Program-made: the position numbers and the translations under genes
Shown: positions 1 to 8,341 of the stretch, piece after piece
Position numbering within the stretch: position 1 is the first letter of the stretch
Layout: the number at the start of each line of letters is the position of its first letter
The notes under the pieces: generated by a model
Databases searched by the model: none
The model's input: the letters and a program-made list of their open reading frames with translations, nothing else
What the model was told of the DNA's origin: nothing
NCBI GenBank assembly: GCA_012522735.1
Contig: JAAYJU010000180.1
Location: forward strand, 1 to 64,000
Source: Clostridiales bacterium
GTDB lineage: Bacteria > Bacillota > Clostridia > Lachnospirales > Lachnospiraceae
Length of the DNA stretch: 64,000 nt
Direction of reading: 5' to 3'

Positions 1-831
1 ATGAATTACTACTGCTTTATTTGTCTTATTTGCGGTCTTCAAAGCTGAAAGCATATCCTCGATATTATGTCCGTCGATAGGACCTATATAGGTAAGACCT
101 ATGTCCTCAAAGAACATACTTGGTAGCATAAAATACTTAACAGCATCCTTAGAACGCTTTAGGATATTTACTACTTCCTTGCCGCCTGGCAATTTTGATG
201 TTAAGGTATTTTCCATGTTCTCTTTAAATTCTGTATATTTAGTGTTAGTCCTAAGCTTGGCAAGATAATTAGCCATACCACCTACATTCTTTGATATGGA
301 CATATTATTGTCATTTAGAATAATTATCATATTGGATTTTAATCTACCAGCATTGTTTAAGGCTTCAAAGGCCATGCCCCCCGTAAGCGCACCGTCTCCC
401 AGTACCGCCACTACTTTATTATCCTCACCCTTAAGATCTCTGGCATGTACCATCCCCAGTGCAGCAGATACAGCTGTAGAGCTGTGTCCCGTATCAAAGG
501 CATCGCAATCGCTTTCTGATCTCTTAGGAAATCCACTAATTCCATCCATCTGACGAAGACTGGAAAACTGATCCTTTCTTCCTGTTAACAGCTTATGGGT
601 ATAGGATTGATGTCCCACATCCCATATTAGCTTGTCCTTGGGAAAATCCAAAAAAAGATGTAATGCCATAGTAAGCTCAACCACACCAAGGTTTGAAGCC
701 AAATGACCTCCTGTCTCACTGACCTTTGACACTAAAAATGTACGTATCTCCTTTGCAAGTCTTCTATAGTCCTGGGGATTAATTTTTTTGATATCATTGG
801 CAATATTTATATTATCCAGTACACCTGGCAT
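1..831 (-). CDS. dxs: 1-deoxy-D-xylulose-5-phosphate synthase, N-terminal part (runs off the window)
   Basis: Dxs condenses pyruvate and glyceraldehyde 3-phosphate to DXP, the first step of the MEP isoprenoid pathway, using thiamine diphosphate. The 277 visible residues start MPGVLDN and include the family motifs [31 protein letters not shown] and the cofactor-binding [18 protein letters not shown]. The ATG follows GAGGTG with suitable spacing, 24 bases after the ispA stop codon. The remaining half (transketolase-like central and C-terminal domains) lies beyond base 1. It is downstream of ispA in the same operon, so both belong to isoprenoid supply. Confidence 0.96.
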   Translation of the reverse strand, partial: MPGVLDNINIANDIKKINPQDYRRLAKEIRTFLVSKVSETGGHLASNLGVVELTMALHLFLDFPKDKLIWDVGHQSYTHKLLTGRKDQFSSLRQMDGISGFPKRSESDCDAFDTGHSSTAVSAALGMVHARDLKGEDNKVVAVLGDGALTGGMAFEALNNAGRLKSNMIIILNDNNMSISKNVGGMANYLAKLRTNTKYTEFKENMENTLTSKLPGGKEVVNILKRSKDAVKYFMLPSMFFEDIGLTYIGPIDGHNIEDMLSALKTANKTNKAVVIH

Positions 832-855
832 AAGAATCACCTCGTTTTTCATCAC

Positions 856-1770
856 TTATTTCTCTCTGGTTATTAGCTTTATAATTAATTCTTTTAGAAA
901 TTCATTCTCATAGGGAAGTGACTCATAGGCTTTCTTTGCCCTATCTGTAACATTAGCCACCTCTTCTTTTGCCTGCTCTAAATCCATTATAGCTACATAT
1001 GTTGGCTTGTCATTCTTTTCATCGGAACGGACCGGCTTTCCAAGTATTATATCACTAGAGGTTATATCTAGGATATCATCCTTTATCTGAAATGCCAAGC
1101 CGATGTCCCCTGCAATACTCCGGGTTATATCAACCTCTTCAGCACTAGCTCCGGCCAGAATCGCTCCTATCATCATAGATGCTTCGAATAAACCACCCGT
1201 CTTTAGAAGGTACATCATATCAAGTCTTTCCTTTGTCACTGATTTGCCGACAAACTCAATATCTATAACCTGTCCACCAATCATACCATGAATTCCGGCT
1301 TTCATTGACAGAACCTTGTATGCTCTCATAATCCGTCTGTATATATTTAGTGCATCTAAAGCTTTCTCATCAATCTTCTCATATGCACCGGCCGCAGTCT
1401 CAAATGCAAGCGTAAGAAGACCATCCCCGGCAAGAATAGCCATAGCTTCCCCGTATTCTATATGGGTGGTCTTTCTTCCTCTTCGATACTCATCATTATC
1501 CAAGGCAGGAAGATCATCATGTACCAAGGAATAGGTATGAATCATTTCAATTGCGGCCATGAAGGGATGTAGAATATCAGTATATTCACCCCTAAAGAGA
1601 CGGAAGGTCTCAAGCATAAGCATAGGACGAATTCGTTTGCCTCCTGCGCTTATACTGTAGTTCATAGCTTCTATTACAGATTTGTAATAGCCTTCCTCCT
1701 TAGGTAAATAGCTTTTAATTATCTCATTAATCTCAGACTGTCGTTTTGTTTGCTCTAAATCAAAGCTCAT
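856..1770 (-). CDS. ispA: Polyprenyl (farnesyl/geranylgeranyl) diphosphate synthase
   Basis: All-alpha short-chain prenyl transferase that condenses IPP with allylic diphosphates. Both aspartate-rich motifs are present: DDLPALDND in the first (FARM) region and DDILD in the second (SARM), with GGKRIRP near residue 50 and a KTGGLFEAS motif. The chosen ATG (MSFDLEQ) overlaps the xseB stop and follows GGAG, giving 304 residues, usual for FPP synthases. An in-frame ATG 18 bases upstream would begin inside xseB without a good ribosome binding site. Product chain length cannot be settled by eye. It is translationally coupled to xseB and lies upstream of dxs. Confidence 0.93.
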   Translation of the reverse strand: MSFDLEQTKRQSEINEIIKSYLPKEEGYYKSVIEAMNYSISAGGKRIRPMLMLETFRLFRGEYTDILHPFMAAIEMIHTYSLVHDDLPALDNDEYRRGRKTTHIEYGEAMAILAGDGLLTLAFETAAGAYEKIDEKALDALNIYRRIMRAYKVLSMKAGIHGMIGGQVIDIEFVGKSVTKERLDMMYLLKTGGLFEASMMIGAILAGASAEEVDITRSIAGDIGLAFQIKDDILDITSSDIILGKPVRSDEKNDKPTYVAIMDLEQAKEEVANVTDRAKKAYESLPYENEFLKELIIKLITREK

Positions 1771-1969
1771 TTGCTTCTCCATTTTCACTAAGTATTATCA
1801 GCTCTTTTTCCACCTTATCAATGGAATCACTGCTTGCCTTTAACAGCTTCATTCCCTCCTGATATAAGGAAAATGAATTTTCCAGACTAATATCAGGCTT
1901 TTCTAATTCTTCAATAATTATATTTAGCTTATCAAAAGCTTCCTCTAATTTAAATTCCTTGTCAGACAT
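1760..1969 (-). CDS. xseB: Exodeoxyribonuclease VII small subunit
   Basis: XseB assembles in several copies on XseA to form exonuclease VII, which degrades single-stranded DNA to oligonucleotides. The 69-residue product (MSDKEFKLEEAFDKL, then LEKPDISLENSFSLYQEGM) matches the small helical family in size and motif. The start is the ATG preceded by GGAGGTGATAGCC. A longer reading frame begins 66 bases upstream inside xseA but lacks this site. The gene overlaps the end of xseA by 8 bases and the start of ispA by 11, so the three are translationally coupled. Confidence 0.93.
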   Translation of the reverse strand: MSDKEFKLEEAFDKLNIIIEELEKPDISLENSFSLYQEGMKLLKASSDSIDKVEKELIILSENGEANEL

Positions 1970-3191
1970 GGCTATCACCTCCATATTCCCTGATTTGCTC
2001 CTTTGTATCCTCAACCCTGGATACAAGTTCTCCATCTATAAGAGATATCATCAGCTTATCATGTATCTTAACATTCTTTATACTTTGAATAGGCTTTCCA
2101 TCCTCTCCTCTTACTAGTGCATATCCCTTCTTAAGCTTTGTAAGTGGAGATAATCCCTCCATTTTTGTAATGTATAACTCTAATCTATGGTGTGCATCCT
2201 TTAGCTTATAGTCCATATGATAAGTCAGCTTCTGCTCAATATCCATCAGCTGTTGCCTTTTTTGCTTAATCTGATATGATGGACTCGCATAAAAAAGCCT
2301 TAGCTTCAATTCTCTAATCATTGATTGATGATATGTAACATTATGCATGGCAGCCTTAAAAATTCGTCTTTTGTATTCCTGAAGTAAACTGTTAAATGAT
2401 ATGTAATCATTAACAGCAAGCTCAGCCGCCGCTGAAGGAGTCGGCGCCCTTAGATCCGCCACATAATCCGCTATAGTAACATCGGTTTCATGGCCAACGG
2501 CTGATATTATGGGAGTAGAGGATGAATATATGGCTCTCGCCACAATCTCCTCATTAAATGCCCATAAATCCTCGATGGAGCCACCACCTCTTCCAATAAT
2601 CATGACATCACAATTTAACATGTCCAAAGCCTTAATGCCCCTTACTATGCTTTCAGCAGCTCCCGCTCCCTGTACAAGAGCAGGATACAATATCAGTTGA
2701 ACATAAGGATTCCTGCGCTTTGATATATTTACAATATCCTGGATCGCCGCACCAGTGGAGGCTGTCACAATACCTACACGCTTAGGATATGGCGGTATGG
2801 ATTTCTTATGGGTTCTTTCAAATAAGCCCTCTGTCTCCAAATCCTTCTTTAGCTTTTCAAAACGCTCATATAATACCCCCAGACCGTCCAGAACAATTTG
2901 ATTCGCATATAATTGGTACTTTCCATCTCTTTCATATACACTTATGTTCCCAAGTACGATAACACTCTGACCTTCCTCCATGCGAAATGTTAAGCTCCTT
3001 CTTTGTCCGGCGAACATCACGCATGTCAATTGCCCCTGGGTATCCTTTAGTGTAAAATAAATATGCCCAGAGGTATGGTATTTGCAGTTTGAGACCTCTC
3101 CCTTAACATAAATATAATTCAGGTAGGGGTCCTTTATAAACATATTCTTAATATATTGATTAATCTCTGTAACAGTATATGCCTGTCCCAT
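1962..3191 (-). CDS. xseA: Exodeoxyribonuclease VII large subunit
   Basis: Catalytic subunit of exonuclease VII. The N-terminal OB-fold (about residues 1-100) contains VKGEVSNCKYHTSGHIYFTLKD. The central catalytic region has RVGIVTASTGAAIQDI, IIGRGGGSIEDLWAFN and ISAVGHETDVTIADYVADLRAPTPSAAAE, all diagnostic. The C-terminal half is predominantly helical and coiled-coil-like, ending in the KKGYALVR segment. At 409 residues it is a typical length. It sits 21 bases after nusB and overlaps xseB, in the order nusB-xseA-xseB-ispA-dxs common in Clostridia. Confidence 0.96.
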   Translation of the reverse strand: MGQAYTVTEINQYIKNMFIKDPYLNYIYVKGEVSNCKYHTSGHIYFTLKDTQGQLTCVMFAGQRRSLTFRMEEGQSVIVLGNISVYERDGKYQLYANQIVLDGLGVLYERFEKLKKDLETEGLFERTHKKSIPPYPKRVGIVTASTGAAIQDIVNISKRRNPYVQLILYPALVQGAGAAESIVRGIKALDMLNCDVMIIGRGGGSIEDLWAFNEEIVARAIYSSSTPIISAVGHETDVTIADYVADLRAPTPSAAAELAVNDYISFNSLLQEYKRRIFKAAMHNVTYHQSMIRELKLRLFYASPSYQIKQKRQQLMDIEQKLTYHMDYKLKDAHHRLELYITKMEGLSPLTKLKKGYALVRGEDGKPIQSIKNVKIHDKLMISLIDGELVSRVEDTKEQIREYGGDSHV

Positions 3192-3212
3192 TTATAACCT
3201 CATTTCTAAAGC

Positions 3213-3608
3213 TTATGTCAGTTTAGCCAACACTCCATTGACAAAACCGGGCGTATCATCTCCCCCGAATTCCTTGGCAAGCTCCACCGCTTCATTAATT
3301 GCAACCTTGACGGGAATGTCATCGTCAAAGCTCATTTCAAATACAGCAAGCCTAAGAATAGTCAGCTCTACCTTACCCATACGACTCAGTGTCCAGCCAC
3401 TGGCAGCTCCAGAAAGCATATTATCAATTTCATCAACTTTCTCTAGTATAGCAAAAAGCCGATTATTCAGATACTGCTTGTCCTTAGTAGATGGGTCTTC
3501 TAGCTGTGCCAGATATATATCAATCTGCTCGGGCAAATCCTCTCTCTCGTAAAACTCCTTACGAAAGAGCATAAGAAAAATATGCTCTCTAATTTCTCTT
3601 CTAGTCAC
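3213..3608 (-). CDS. nusB: Transcription antitermination factor NusB
   Basis: NusB binds boxA RNA with NusE (S10) in antitermination complexes on rRNA operons. The all-helical 131-residue product has the expected REIREHIFLMLFRKEFY start and the conserved C-terminal IPVKVAINEAVELAKEFGGDDTPGFVNGVL (shown here in two pieces, from IPVKVAINEAVELAKEFG to DDTPGFVNGVL). I chose the GTG start (MTRREIREH): it lies 11 bases after GGAGG and matches family N-termini. An upstream TTG would place the ribosome binding site inside the gene. That GGAGG is the last element of a tandem 48-bp repeat array (3620-3719). Confidence 0.93.
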   Translation of the reverse strand: MTRREIREHIFLMLFRKEFYEREDLPEQIDIYLAQLEDPSTKDKQYLNNRLFAILEKVDEIDNMLSGAASGWTLSRMGKVELTILRLAVFEMSFDDDIPVKVAINEAVELAKEFGGDDTPGFVNGVLAKLT

Positions 3609-3619
3609 CTTTTTATATT

Positions 3620-3719
3620 CCTCCAATATAAATTATTAATCATAACAACATTTAACGGAGGAATTCTCCTCCAATACAAAAAATAAATCATAAGAACATA
3701 TAACGGAGGAAGATCCTCC
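3620..3719 (-). repeat. SD-hairpin repeat array upstream of nusB (2 units plus terminal SD)
   Basis: Read on the minus strand, GGAGG occurs at 3719-3715, 3672-3668 and 3624-3620, spacing 47 and 48 bases. The first two are followed by a complementary CCTCCG (GGAGGATCTTCCTCCG, then GGAGGAGAATTCCTCCG) and then an AT-rich spacer starting TTA(T/A)ATGTT. The third GGAGG has no CCTCC and serves as the nusB Shine-Dalgarno. Same architecture as the arrays before aroQ, pheS and pyrF. Confidence 0.85.
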
Positions 3720-3734
3720 TAAAATCATATACGA

Positions 3735-3792
3735 TAAAAAAGGGGTTGCTACACACGGTAGTATCCATGACCACGCTGCAACATCCCCTTAA
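3735..3792 (-). terminator. Rho-independent terminator after the Asp23-family gene
   Basis: On the minus strand, AAGGGGATGTTGC pairs with GCAACCCCTT across a 30-base internal segment that can form its own helix, followed by a TTTTTTA run. It lies just downstream of the Asp23-family stop codon and separates that gene from the nusB array, although no separate nusB promoter is evident. Confidence 0.75.
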
Positions 3793-3801
3793 TTGGTACA
3801 A

Positions 3802-4188
3802 TTACTCTTTAACAATATTTACTCCTGCGATCCTAATATTAACTTCCTTAACAAGAAGTCCTGTCATATTCTCAATGGCTAGCTTAACCTTTTCCTGCAC
3901 TTGCTTTGCTGTATCTGGAATGCCATATCCATAATCTAAGGTAAGAGCCATATCCACCGATACCGAATCCGGACTTACTAATACTTTAATTCCCTTAGAT
4001 AAATTCTTCTTTCCAAATTTGCCTGCTATTTCATTTGTAACAGTACCACTAGTATCAGCAACGCCTTTTACCTCCGTAGCCGCAAGCCCTGCTATAACTG
4101 CTACAACCTCATCAGCAATTTGAACCTCGCCTATCTTTCCATTTTCATGTATTTTATATGTGTTCCTGATTTCCGGTTCTTTATTCAC
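3802..4188 (-). CDS. Asp23/Gls24 (YloU-like) envelope-stress protein
   Basis: A 128-residue member of the Asp23/Gls24 family, with the family pattern GEVQIADEVVAVIAGLAATEVKGV near the N-terminus and VDMALTLDYGYGIPDTAKQVQEKVK in the second half. Members are abundant cytoplasmic proteins tied to alkaline shock or cell-envelope homeostasis; in Clostridia one copy routinely sits between the spoIIIA operon and nusB, as here. The start is GTG after AGGAGGTATTTAGA. It is apparently monocistronic, with its own promoter at 4265-4292 and a terminator at 3735-3792. The exact role is unknown. Confidence 0.88.
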   Translation of the reverse strand: MNKEPEIRNTYKIHENGKIGEVQIADEVVAVIAGLAATEVKGVADTSGTVTNEIAGKFGKKNLSKGIKVLVSPDSVSVDMALTLDYGYGIPDTAKQVQEKVKLAIENMTGLLVKEVNIRIAGVNIVKE

Positions 4189-4264
4189 TCTAAATACCTC
4201 CTATGTTACCTAACTTAAGTCTTCCCATATAACTTATAGTTTTATTTGTTGTTTCTTTAATAGT

Positions 4265-4292
4265 ATTATACCAAACTTCTCATCTTTTGCAA
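4265..4292 (-). promoter_or_regulatory. Probable sigma-A promoter of the Asp23-family gene
   Basis: Minus strand: TTGCAA (-35-like) and TGGTATAAT, an extended -10, separated by 16 bases. It lies about 80 bases before the GTG start. It sits between the end of spoIIIAH and the Asp23 gene, suggesting the latter is transcribed independently of the sporulation operon. Confidence 0.55.
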
Positions 4293-4313
4293 TTATTTAT
4301 AATATTTTTTCCT

Positions 4314-5138
4314 TTATTCTGATACTACAACCGGATTAATTGTAATCTTATCAATTGTGGCATTTGTCTCATTCAAGACTACATCCTCTACAATTGCCAG
4401 CTGCTGATCTGAAAGAGATGGAGTGTTTATAACTACATTGACATCTCCGTCTGCATTCATGGTAACCATTGCATCGGCAAATCCCTTGGTTTCCAGCATT
4501 ACCTCGGTATTATTTTCAATCTCAGCTATGTTCGTAAGCTCAATCATTCTTTGAATGATTGGTTGTTTGGATTCCTCCGATATGTTTGCACTTTCAATCA
4601 AGGCTTTAAGATCTGCTCTGCTTCTTGCTCTATCCTGTTCTCTTTCAATCTTCTTGCTGATAAAGAAACTACCGTCCAAGGTAGTACTGGCAAGAACAGC
4701 CTCTCCAGGAATATCCTCTACCTCCAATTCACCAGTATCAGTTACCTTGTTTGCTGCTGCCAATAAATCGTCATCAGAAAGTTCTCCCAGTTCTTGGTTG
4801 TCATCATCGTCATCAATATTTACAGGTGTTACCTCATCATTTTCATCATCCGCCGCATCCAAGGTCTCTGCATCTGTTATATCACCAGTGGTCTCATCGT
4901 TAGTGTCATCGGTAATATCAGCTGTATCATCGGTGGTTGTATCCCCTATGTCGGTAGTATTCTGGACAAGCTCTAGTCCATCTGTACCGGTAACTACATC
5001 TAAGTCCGGATTAGTTGTAACCACCGAATCTGCTTCATCCGGTTTATCGTTATTGGTAAAACTCAAATAACCGGCAATCACAATCATAATTGCTAATGCA
5101 GTAATTATGATCTGATTCTTTTTGAATATATTTTTCAT
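4314..5138 (-). CDS. spoIIIAH: Stage III sporulation protein AH (SpoIIIAH-like)
   Basis: SpoIIIAH is the mother-cell partner of forespore SpoIIQ in the engulfment channel, related to EscJ/YscJ ring proteins. Here an N-terminal membrane segment (residues 9-27, IIITALAIMIVIAGYLSF) is followed by a very acidic Thr/Asp-rich linker (about 30-135), then the conserved soluble domain with FFISKKIEREQDRARSRADL and a C-terminal ring-building region. At 274 residues it is longer than the B. subtilis protein (about 218), mainly through the linker. It is the last gene of the spoIIIA operon. Confidence 0.92.
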   Translation of the reverse strand: MKNIFKKNQIIITALAIMIVIAGYLSFTNNDKPDEADSVVTTNPDLDVVTGTDGLELVQNTTDIGDTTTDDTADITDDTNDETTGDITDAETLDAADDENDEVTPVNIDDDDDNQELGELSDDDLLAAANKVTDTGELEVEDIPGEAVLASTTLDGSFFISKKIEREQDRARSRADLKALIESANISEESKQPIIQRMIELTNIAEIENNTEVMLETKGFADAMVTMNADGDVNVVINTPSLSDQQLAIVEDVVLNETNATIDKITINPVVVSE

Positions 5139-5153
5139 TTATAAACCTCCTGA

Positions 5154-5756
5154 TCATTTAATACCATCACTCATCTTCATTACCTTAACTTTATGCGCAG
5201 GAATATCAAATAATACCTCTGCCGCCTCCATAATATCCTTAATTACTAGGACATTATCCCCGCCTTCGGCAATGATAAGAATACCTTCTACCTCAGGCTC
5301 CCGTTCCTGTAAAATGTATGGCTGGGTGTTCCCATCCTCGTTTGTAATCAGAACGGTGCTTTCCTCCTTCTGAATACTATTGTTTGTTCTGCTTCCACCC
5401 TCCCCGTCAATTTCGTTTAAGCCTTCCTGAGTATAAGGTACATCCTTGAGTGGGATTTTCTGCTTTGAGGACTTTAAGGTTATCATTACCTCTACCTCAC
5501 CAATGCCATTCACTTTACGAAGGATGTTCTCAAGCCTGCCTTCTAATTCTGATATATAGGTATTCGAATCATAGCTTGTCGTATTCGTACCAATTTGCCC
5601 ATCTGATGATTCTGAGACAAATTTCCTTTCCTTTTCCTTCTTTTCACCACCTAATAAGCCCGGAAATGTAAGAAGTATAAGTAAGACCCCTGCCGCAAAC
5701 ATCATGATCAGCTTAGGAACTCCAATATCTTTCAGAGATATTTTCTTTTTTTCCAT
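5154..5756 (-). CDS. spoIIIAG: Stage III sporulation protein AG
   Basis: SpoIIIAG forms a large oligomeric ring in the intermembrane space of the mother cell-forespore channel. The 200-residue product has a short cytoplasmic N-terminus (KKKISLKDIGVPKLI), one membrane helix (about 15-32) and a soluble region with LEGRLENILRKVNGIGEVEVMITLK, the family signature. The C-terminal IIAEGGDNVLVIKDIMEAAE segment also matches. It lies 15 bases before spoIIIAH and 2 bases after spoIIIAF, consistent with one operon. Confidence 0.95.
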   Translation of the reverse strand: MEKKKISLKDIGVPKLIMMFAAGVLLILLTFPGLLGGEKKEKERKFVSESSDGQIGTNTTSYDSNTYISELEGRLENILRKVNGIGEVEVMITLKSSKQKIPLKDVPYTQEGLNEIDGEGGSRTNNSIQKEESTVLITNEDGNTQPYILQEREPEVEGILIIAEGGDNVLVIKDIMEAAEVLFDIPAHKVKVMKMSDGIK

Positions 5757-5758
5757 CT

Positions 5759-6403
5759 TTATCTCTTGCCTTCCTTTATACTAATATTTATATTATCTTG
5801 TTTCATATTATAGAAGTCTGATAGTCTTTTTTTTATTTGTATTTCCGTGGGTGAGAGCAGATTTTCTATATTCTCTTTTAAACTCTTATCCTTTTTATTA
5901 ATATCTGAAATTACTATTCTTTCAATATCAATCATATTTACCGGAATTCCCACATCTTCTAAGTATCCAGCACTTATTGATAGTGACTTTATTTCCCCGA
6001 AGCTATCAGTCTCACCACTGTCTTGATTAATTACAACTTCCACCTCATACAGATAGAGGCCCTCATCCTCTAGCATATCAGCCAGCTGCGCCCTTATCTT
6101 ATCCTCAAACCCTGCAAATACCACATCCTTTTGCTTGTCTTCCATAAGCTTTAATTCATTTTGAAAGTCTGACACATCAGCCTGATATATATTGGAGTTT
6201 AAATAATAATCAAGAATTTCATCCATATTGAGTAGCTTTAAAAATGGAGACACAACAATTAATAGCAGAATCATTCCCGATACAATGCTTATATATTTTT
6301 TGTAGCTAGAATTTCCTAATAGGTTCATAATTATAGTGTTAAGGATTAGATATATAACTATATTTCTGATCCATTCATATATTTCATTCATGTTAATATC
6401 CAT
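5759..6403 (-). CDS. spoIIIAF: Stage III sporulation protein AF
   Basis: Membrane component of the SpoIIIA channel. The N-terminus has two hydrophobic helices (IYEWIRNIVIYLILNTIIMN and YISIVSGMILLLIVVSPFL), then a soluble domain that is likely part of the ring. A longer open frame begins within spoIIIAE, but its first 57 residues are cysteine- and serine-rich and unlike the family. The start MDINMNEIYEW after AGGAAAGG gives 214 residues, close to the family norm. An ATG 12 bases further in is equally possible. Confidence 0.9.
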   Translation of the reverse strand: MDINMNEIYEWIRNIVIYLILNTIIMNLLGNSSYKKYISIVSGMILLLIVVSPFLKLLNMDEILDYYLNSNIYQADVSDFQNELKLMEDKQKDVVFAGFEDKIRAQLADMLEDEGLYLYEVEVVINQDSGETDSFGEIKSLSISAGYLEDVGIPVNMIDIERIVISDINKKDKSLKENIENLLSPTEIQIKKRLSDFYNMKQDNINISIKEGKR

Positions 6404-6456
6404 GCCTTTCCTGCCGTACATATCTTTCACATCAACTCCTATGGAGTAATTAGATA

Positions 6457-7626
6457 TCAGATAACTTTTCCTGTTGATATTGCGACGATTGTGATGGATA
6501 CAAGAAAAAGAATCGCTCCGACTACAACACATTGAAGAAGCATTTGTGCTGACTTTGCCGTTGCACTTATACATTCAATAATCCTTTTATCTGAGATAGG
6601 CTGTAAGGCTGCACCAGAAAACTTATATATCAGTGTAACTACAACCAGCTGAATTATCGGTATTGAGCATATGATAATGATTACAATCAATCCTGCTACA
6701 CCTATGGCATTCTTTAATAGCATTCCCGATCCTATTACGGTTTCCGCTACACTTCCTATGGTATTACCTACTCCCGGAAGTGCGGATGAGGCCTTGAAAA
6801 CCACAGATCGTTTTACCTGATCGGCCACCGGCACAATTAATCCTTGAATTGCCTGAAAGCCTATAACTGCTGCCAACAGACTTCTAAGAGTCCACTTAAT
6901 AACTGTTTCTATTAGACCCGCCAGCTTTGAGAGCATGTCCTCCTTTGAAAGGTTATTGGCTAGAATAATAATGAGATAAAAGTTAACTAGTGGTATCACT
7001 GCTTTAATAATTATGACATCAACTAAAGTTATTAGCATCAGTGCTACTTTATAAAAAGCAAATGAGGACATGCTTCCTGAGCTTAAGGCAACCGACATAA
7101 AATATGCCGGAACCAAAGCCTTCATAAAATCAAGCACCTCGCCGATAACAGTAGAAGCTATATTTGAGGCACTTATAAAGGAGCTAATCAAAAGGCCGAA
7201 CAAAAGCAGATATGTAACATAGTATCCAGTTTCCGAAACCTGATGATATTTAAAGGCCATGGATAAATTCGTAAATATAGCGGCTATAAGTGCAATGGAT
7301 ATGAGACGTCCAAAGGTAGTAGCATGAGACTTAATCTCTCCTTTAACGGATTCTATCAGCTTTTTACCCACACCTGATAAGGAAAATGCTTCTTCTCCGG
7401 ATATTAGCTTATCTACATAATCACCGAAATCCATGGTATCCTCCCGCTCCATGATATTATCTATGACTTCTTGAATTTCCGTATAATTAATGTCATCGTA
7501 TAAATTATCTGATGCATATACTGTACTTGTACCATTTATATAAAAAAGCATAAATATTAAAACTGGAGAGAGCATTAATATACGTCTTATATATCTATAC
7601 CTTAATCTGTCATGCAATATATTCAC
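6457..7626 (-). CDS. spoIIIAE: Stage III sporulation protein AE
   Basis: Polytopic membrane protein of the sporulation channel, essential for sigma-G activity. A signal-like hydrophobic N-terminus (about 14-33), an extracytoplasmic helical stretch rich in acidic residues, then about seven hydrophobic helices, including LISIALIAAIFTNLSMAF and AIIPLV-type segments, match the family over 389 residues. The GTG at 7626 directly abuts an AAGGAAAG site; a TTG nine bases downstream would have better spacing, so the start is uncertain by three codons. It is 69 bases after spoIIIAD. Confidence 0.94.
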   Translation of the reverse strand: MNILHDRLRYRYIRRILMLSPVLIFMLFYINGTSTVYASDNLYDDINYTEIQEVIDNIMEREDTMDFGDYVDKLISGEEAFSLSGVGKKLIESVKGEIKSHATTFGRLISIALIAAIFTNLSMAFKYHQVSETGYYVTYLLLFGLLISSFISASNIASTVIGEVLDFMKALVPAYFMSVALSSGSMSSFAFYKVALMLITLVDVIIIKAVIPLVNFYLIIILANNLSKEDMLSKLAGLIETVIKWTLRSLLAAVIGFQAIQGLIVPVADQVKRSVVFKASSALPGVGNTIGSVAETVIGSGMLLKNAIGVAGLIVIIIICSIPIIQLVVVTLIYKFSGAALQPISDKRIIECISATAKSAQMLLQCVVVGAILFLVSITIVAISTGKVI

Positions 7627-7695
7627 CTTTCCTTATGTTCCTCACCTGAGTTATCCATCTACTACTGATAAGCTTAATGCTAGACTAGTGGATAA

Positions 7696-8082
7696 CTATC
7701 TGACAGTCAAAAAGTTGTTAATTGTATCAAGTAAAGCTAATAGTATGGGCATACTGATGGCTAAGATCGAAAGCTTCCCTACCAGTTCTACCTGCTCCCC
7801 TATGGCCTGGTACCCAGAATCCTTGCATAAGGATGCTGCAAACTCTGTAACATAGGTAATTCCTATTATTTTAAATAATATATCAATGTATGCCTTATTG
7901 ATTTTTATATATCCTTGAAGCCTACTTATAGTATCTAAGATGATCTCTAGCTTACCGATACCAAGAAGTAAAACAATAAAGCAGGCTGCGATACTGATAT
8001 ATAAGGAATACTCTTCTCTTCCCTTTTTAAATGTTATAGCCATTAATACCGCGATGATGCCTATAACAGCCACATTAATCAT
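7696..8082 (-). CDS. spoIIIAD: Stage III sporulation protein AD
   Basis: Small polytopic membrane protein (128 residues, four hydrophobic helices) of the SpoIIIA complex. The C-terminal signature YVTEFAASLCKDSGYQAIG followed by VELVGKLSILAISMPILLAL is characteristic of SpoIIIAD. The start follows GGAGGACAAATA. It lies 18 bases after spoIIIAC, and the two are related paralogues. Confidence 0.95.
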   Translation of the reverse strand: MINVAVIGIIAVLMAITFKKGREEYSLYISIAACFIVLLLGIGKLEIILDTISRLQGYIKINKAYIDILFKIIGITYVTEFAASLCKDSGYQAIGEQVELVGKLSILAISMPILLALLDTINNFLTVR

Positions 8083-8100
8083 TATTTGTCCTCCTACATA

Positions 8101-8298
8101 CTAGAGCATAGAAAAAAGGTCCTTTATAGTAGCAAACAACTCCGTAATATATGGAAGAATCCAAAACAGAACCAATATCAGACCTGCAAGGCTTGTCATA
8201 AATGCAAGCTCCTCCCGATTCGATTGCTTCAATATTTGATTCAGTATGGAAACCAATATTCCCACAACAGCAATTCTAAGTATTAAATAGATGTCCAT
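8101..8298 (-). CDS. spoIIIAC: Stage III sporulation protein AC
   Basis: A 65-residue membrane protein with two helices (IYLILRIAVVGILVSILNQI and the FMTSLAGLILVLFWILPYI region) and the NREE motif between them, typical of SpoIIIAC. I chose the second ATG (MDIYLILRI), which follows GGGGGTAAGA; the upstream ATG includes that purine tract in its own coding sequence. It lies between spoIIIAB and spoIIIAD in the canonical order. Confidence 0.94.
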   Translation of the reverse strand: MDIYLILRIAVVGILVSILNQILKQSNREELAFMTSLAGLILVLFWILPYITELFATIKDLFSML

Positions 8299-8341
8299 TC
8301 TTACCCCCATACTCTTCTGATGTAATACTCCGTTACCTTTT

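Noticed and set aside
4555-5070. 171-codon plus-strand frame opposite spoIIIAH
   Set aside because: Serine/valine-rich shadow of the acidic linker and flanking spoIIIAH codons, no start signal.
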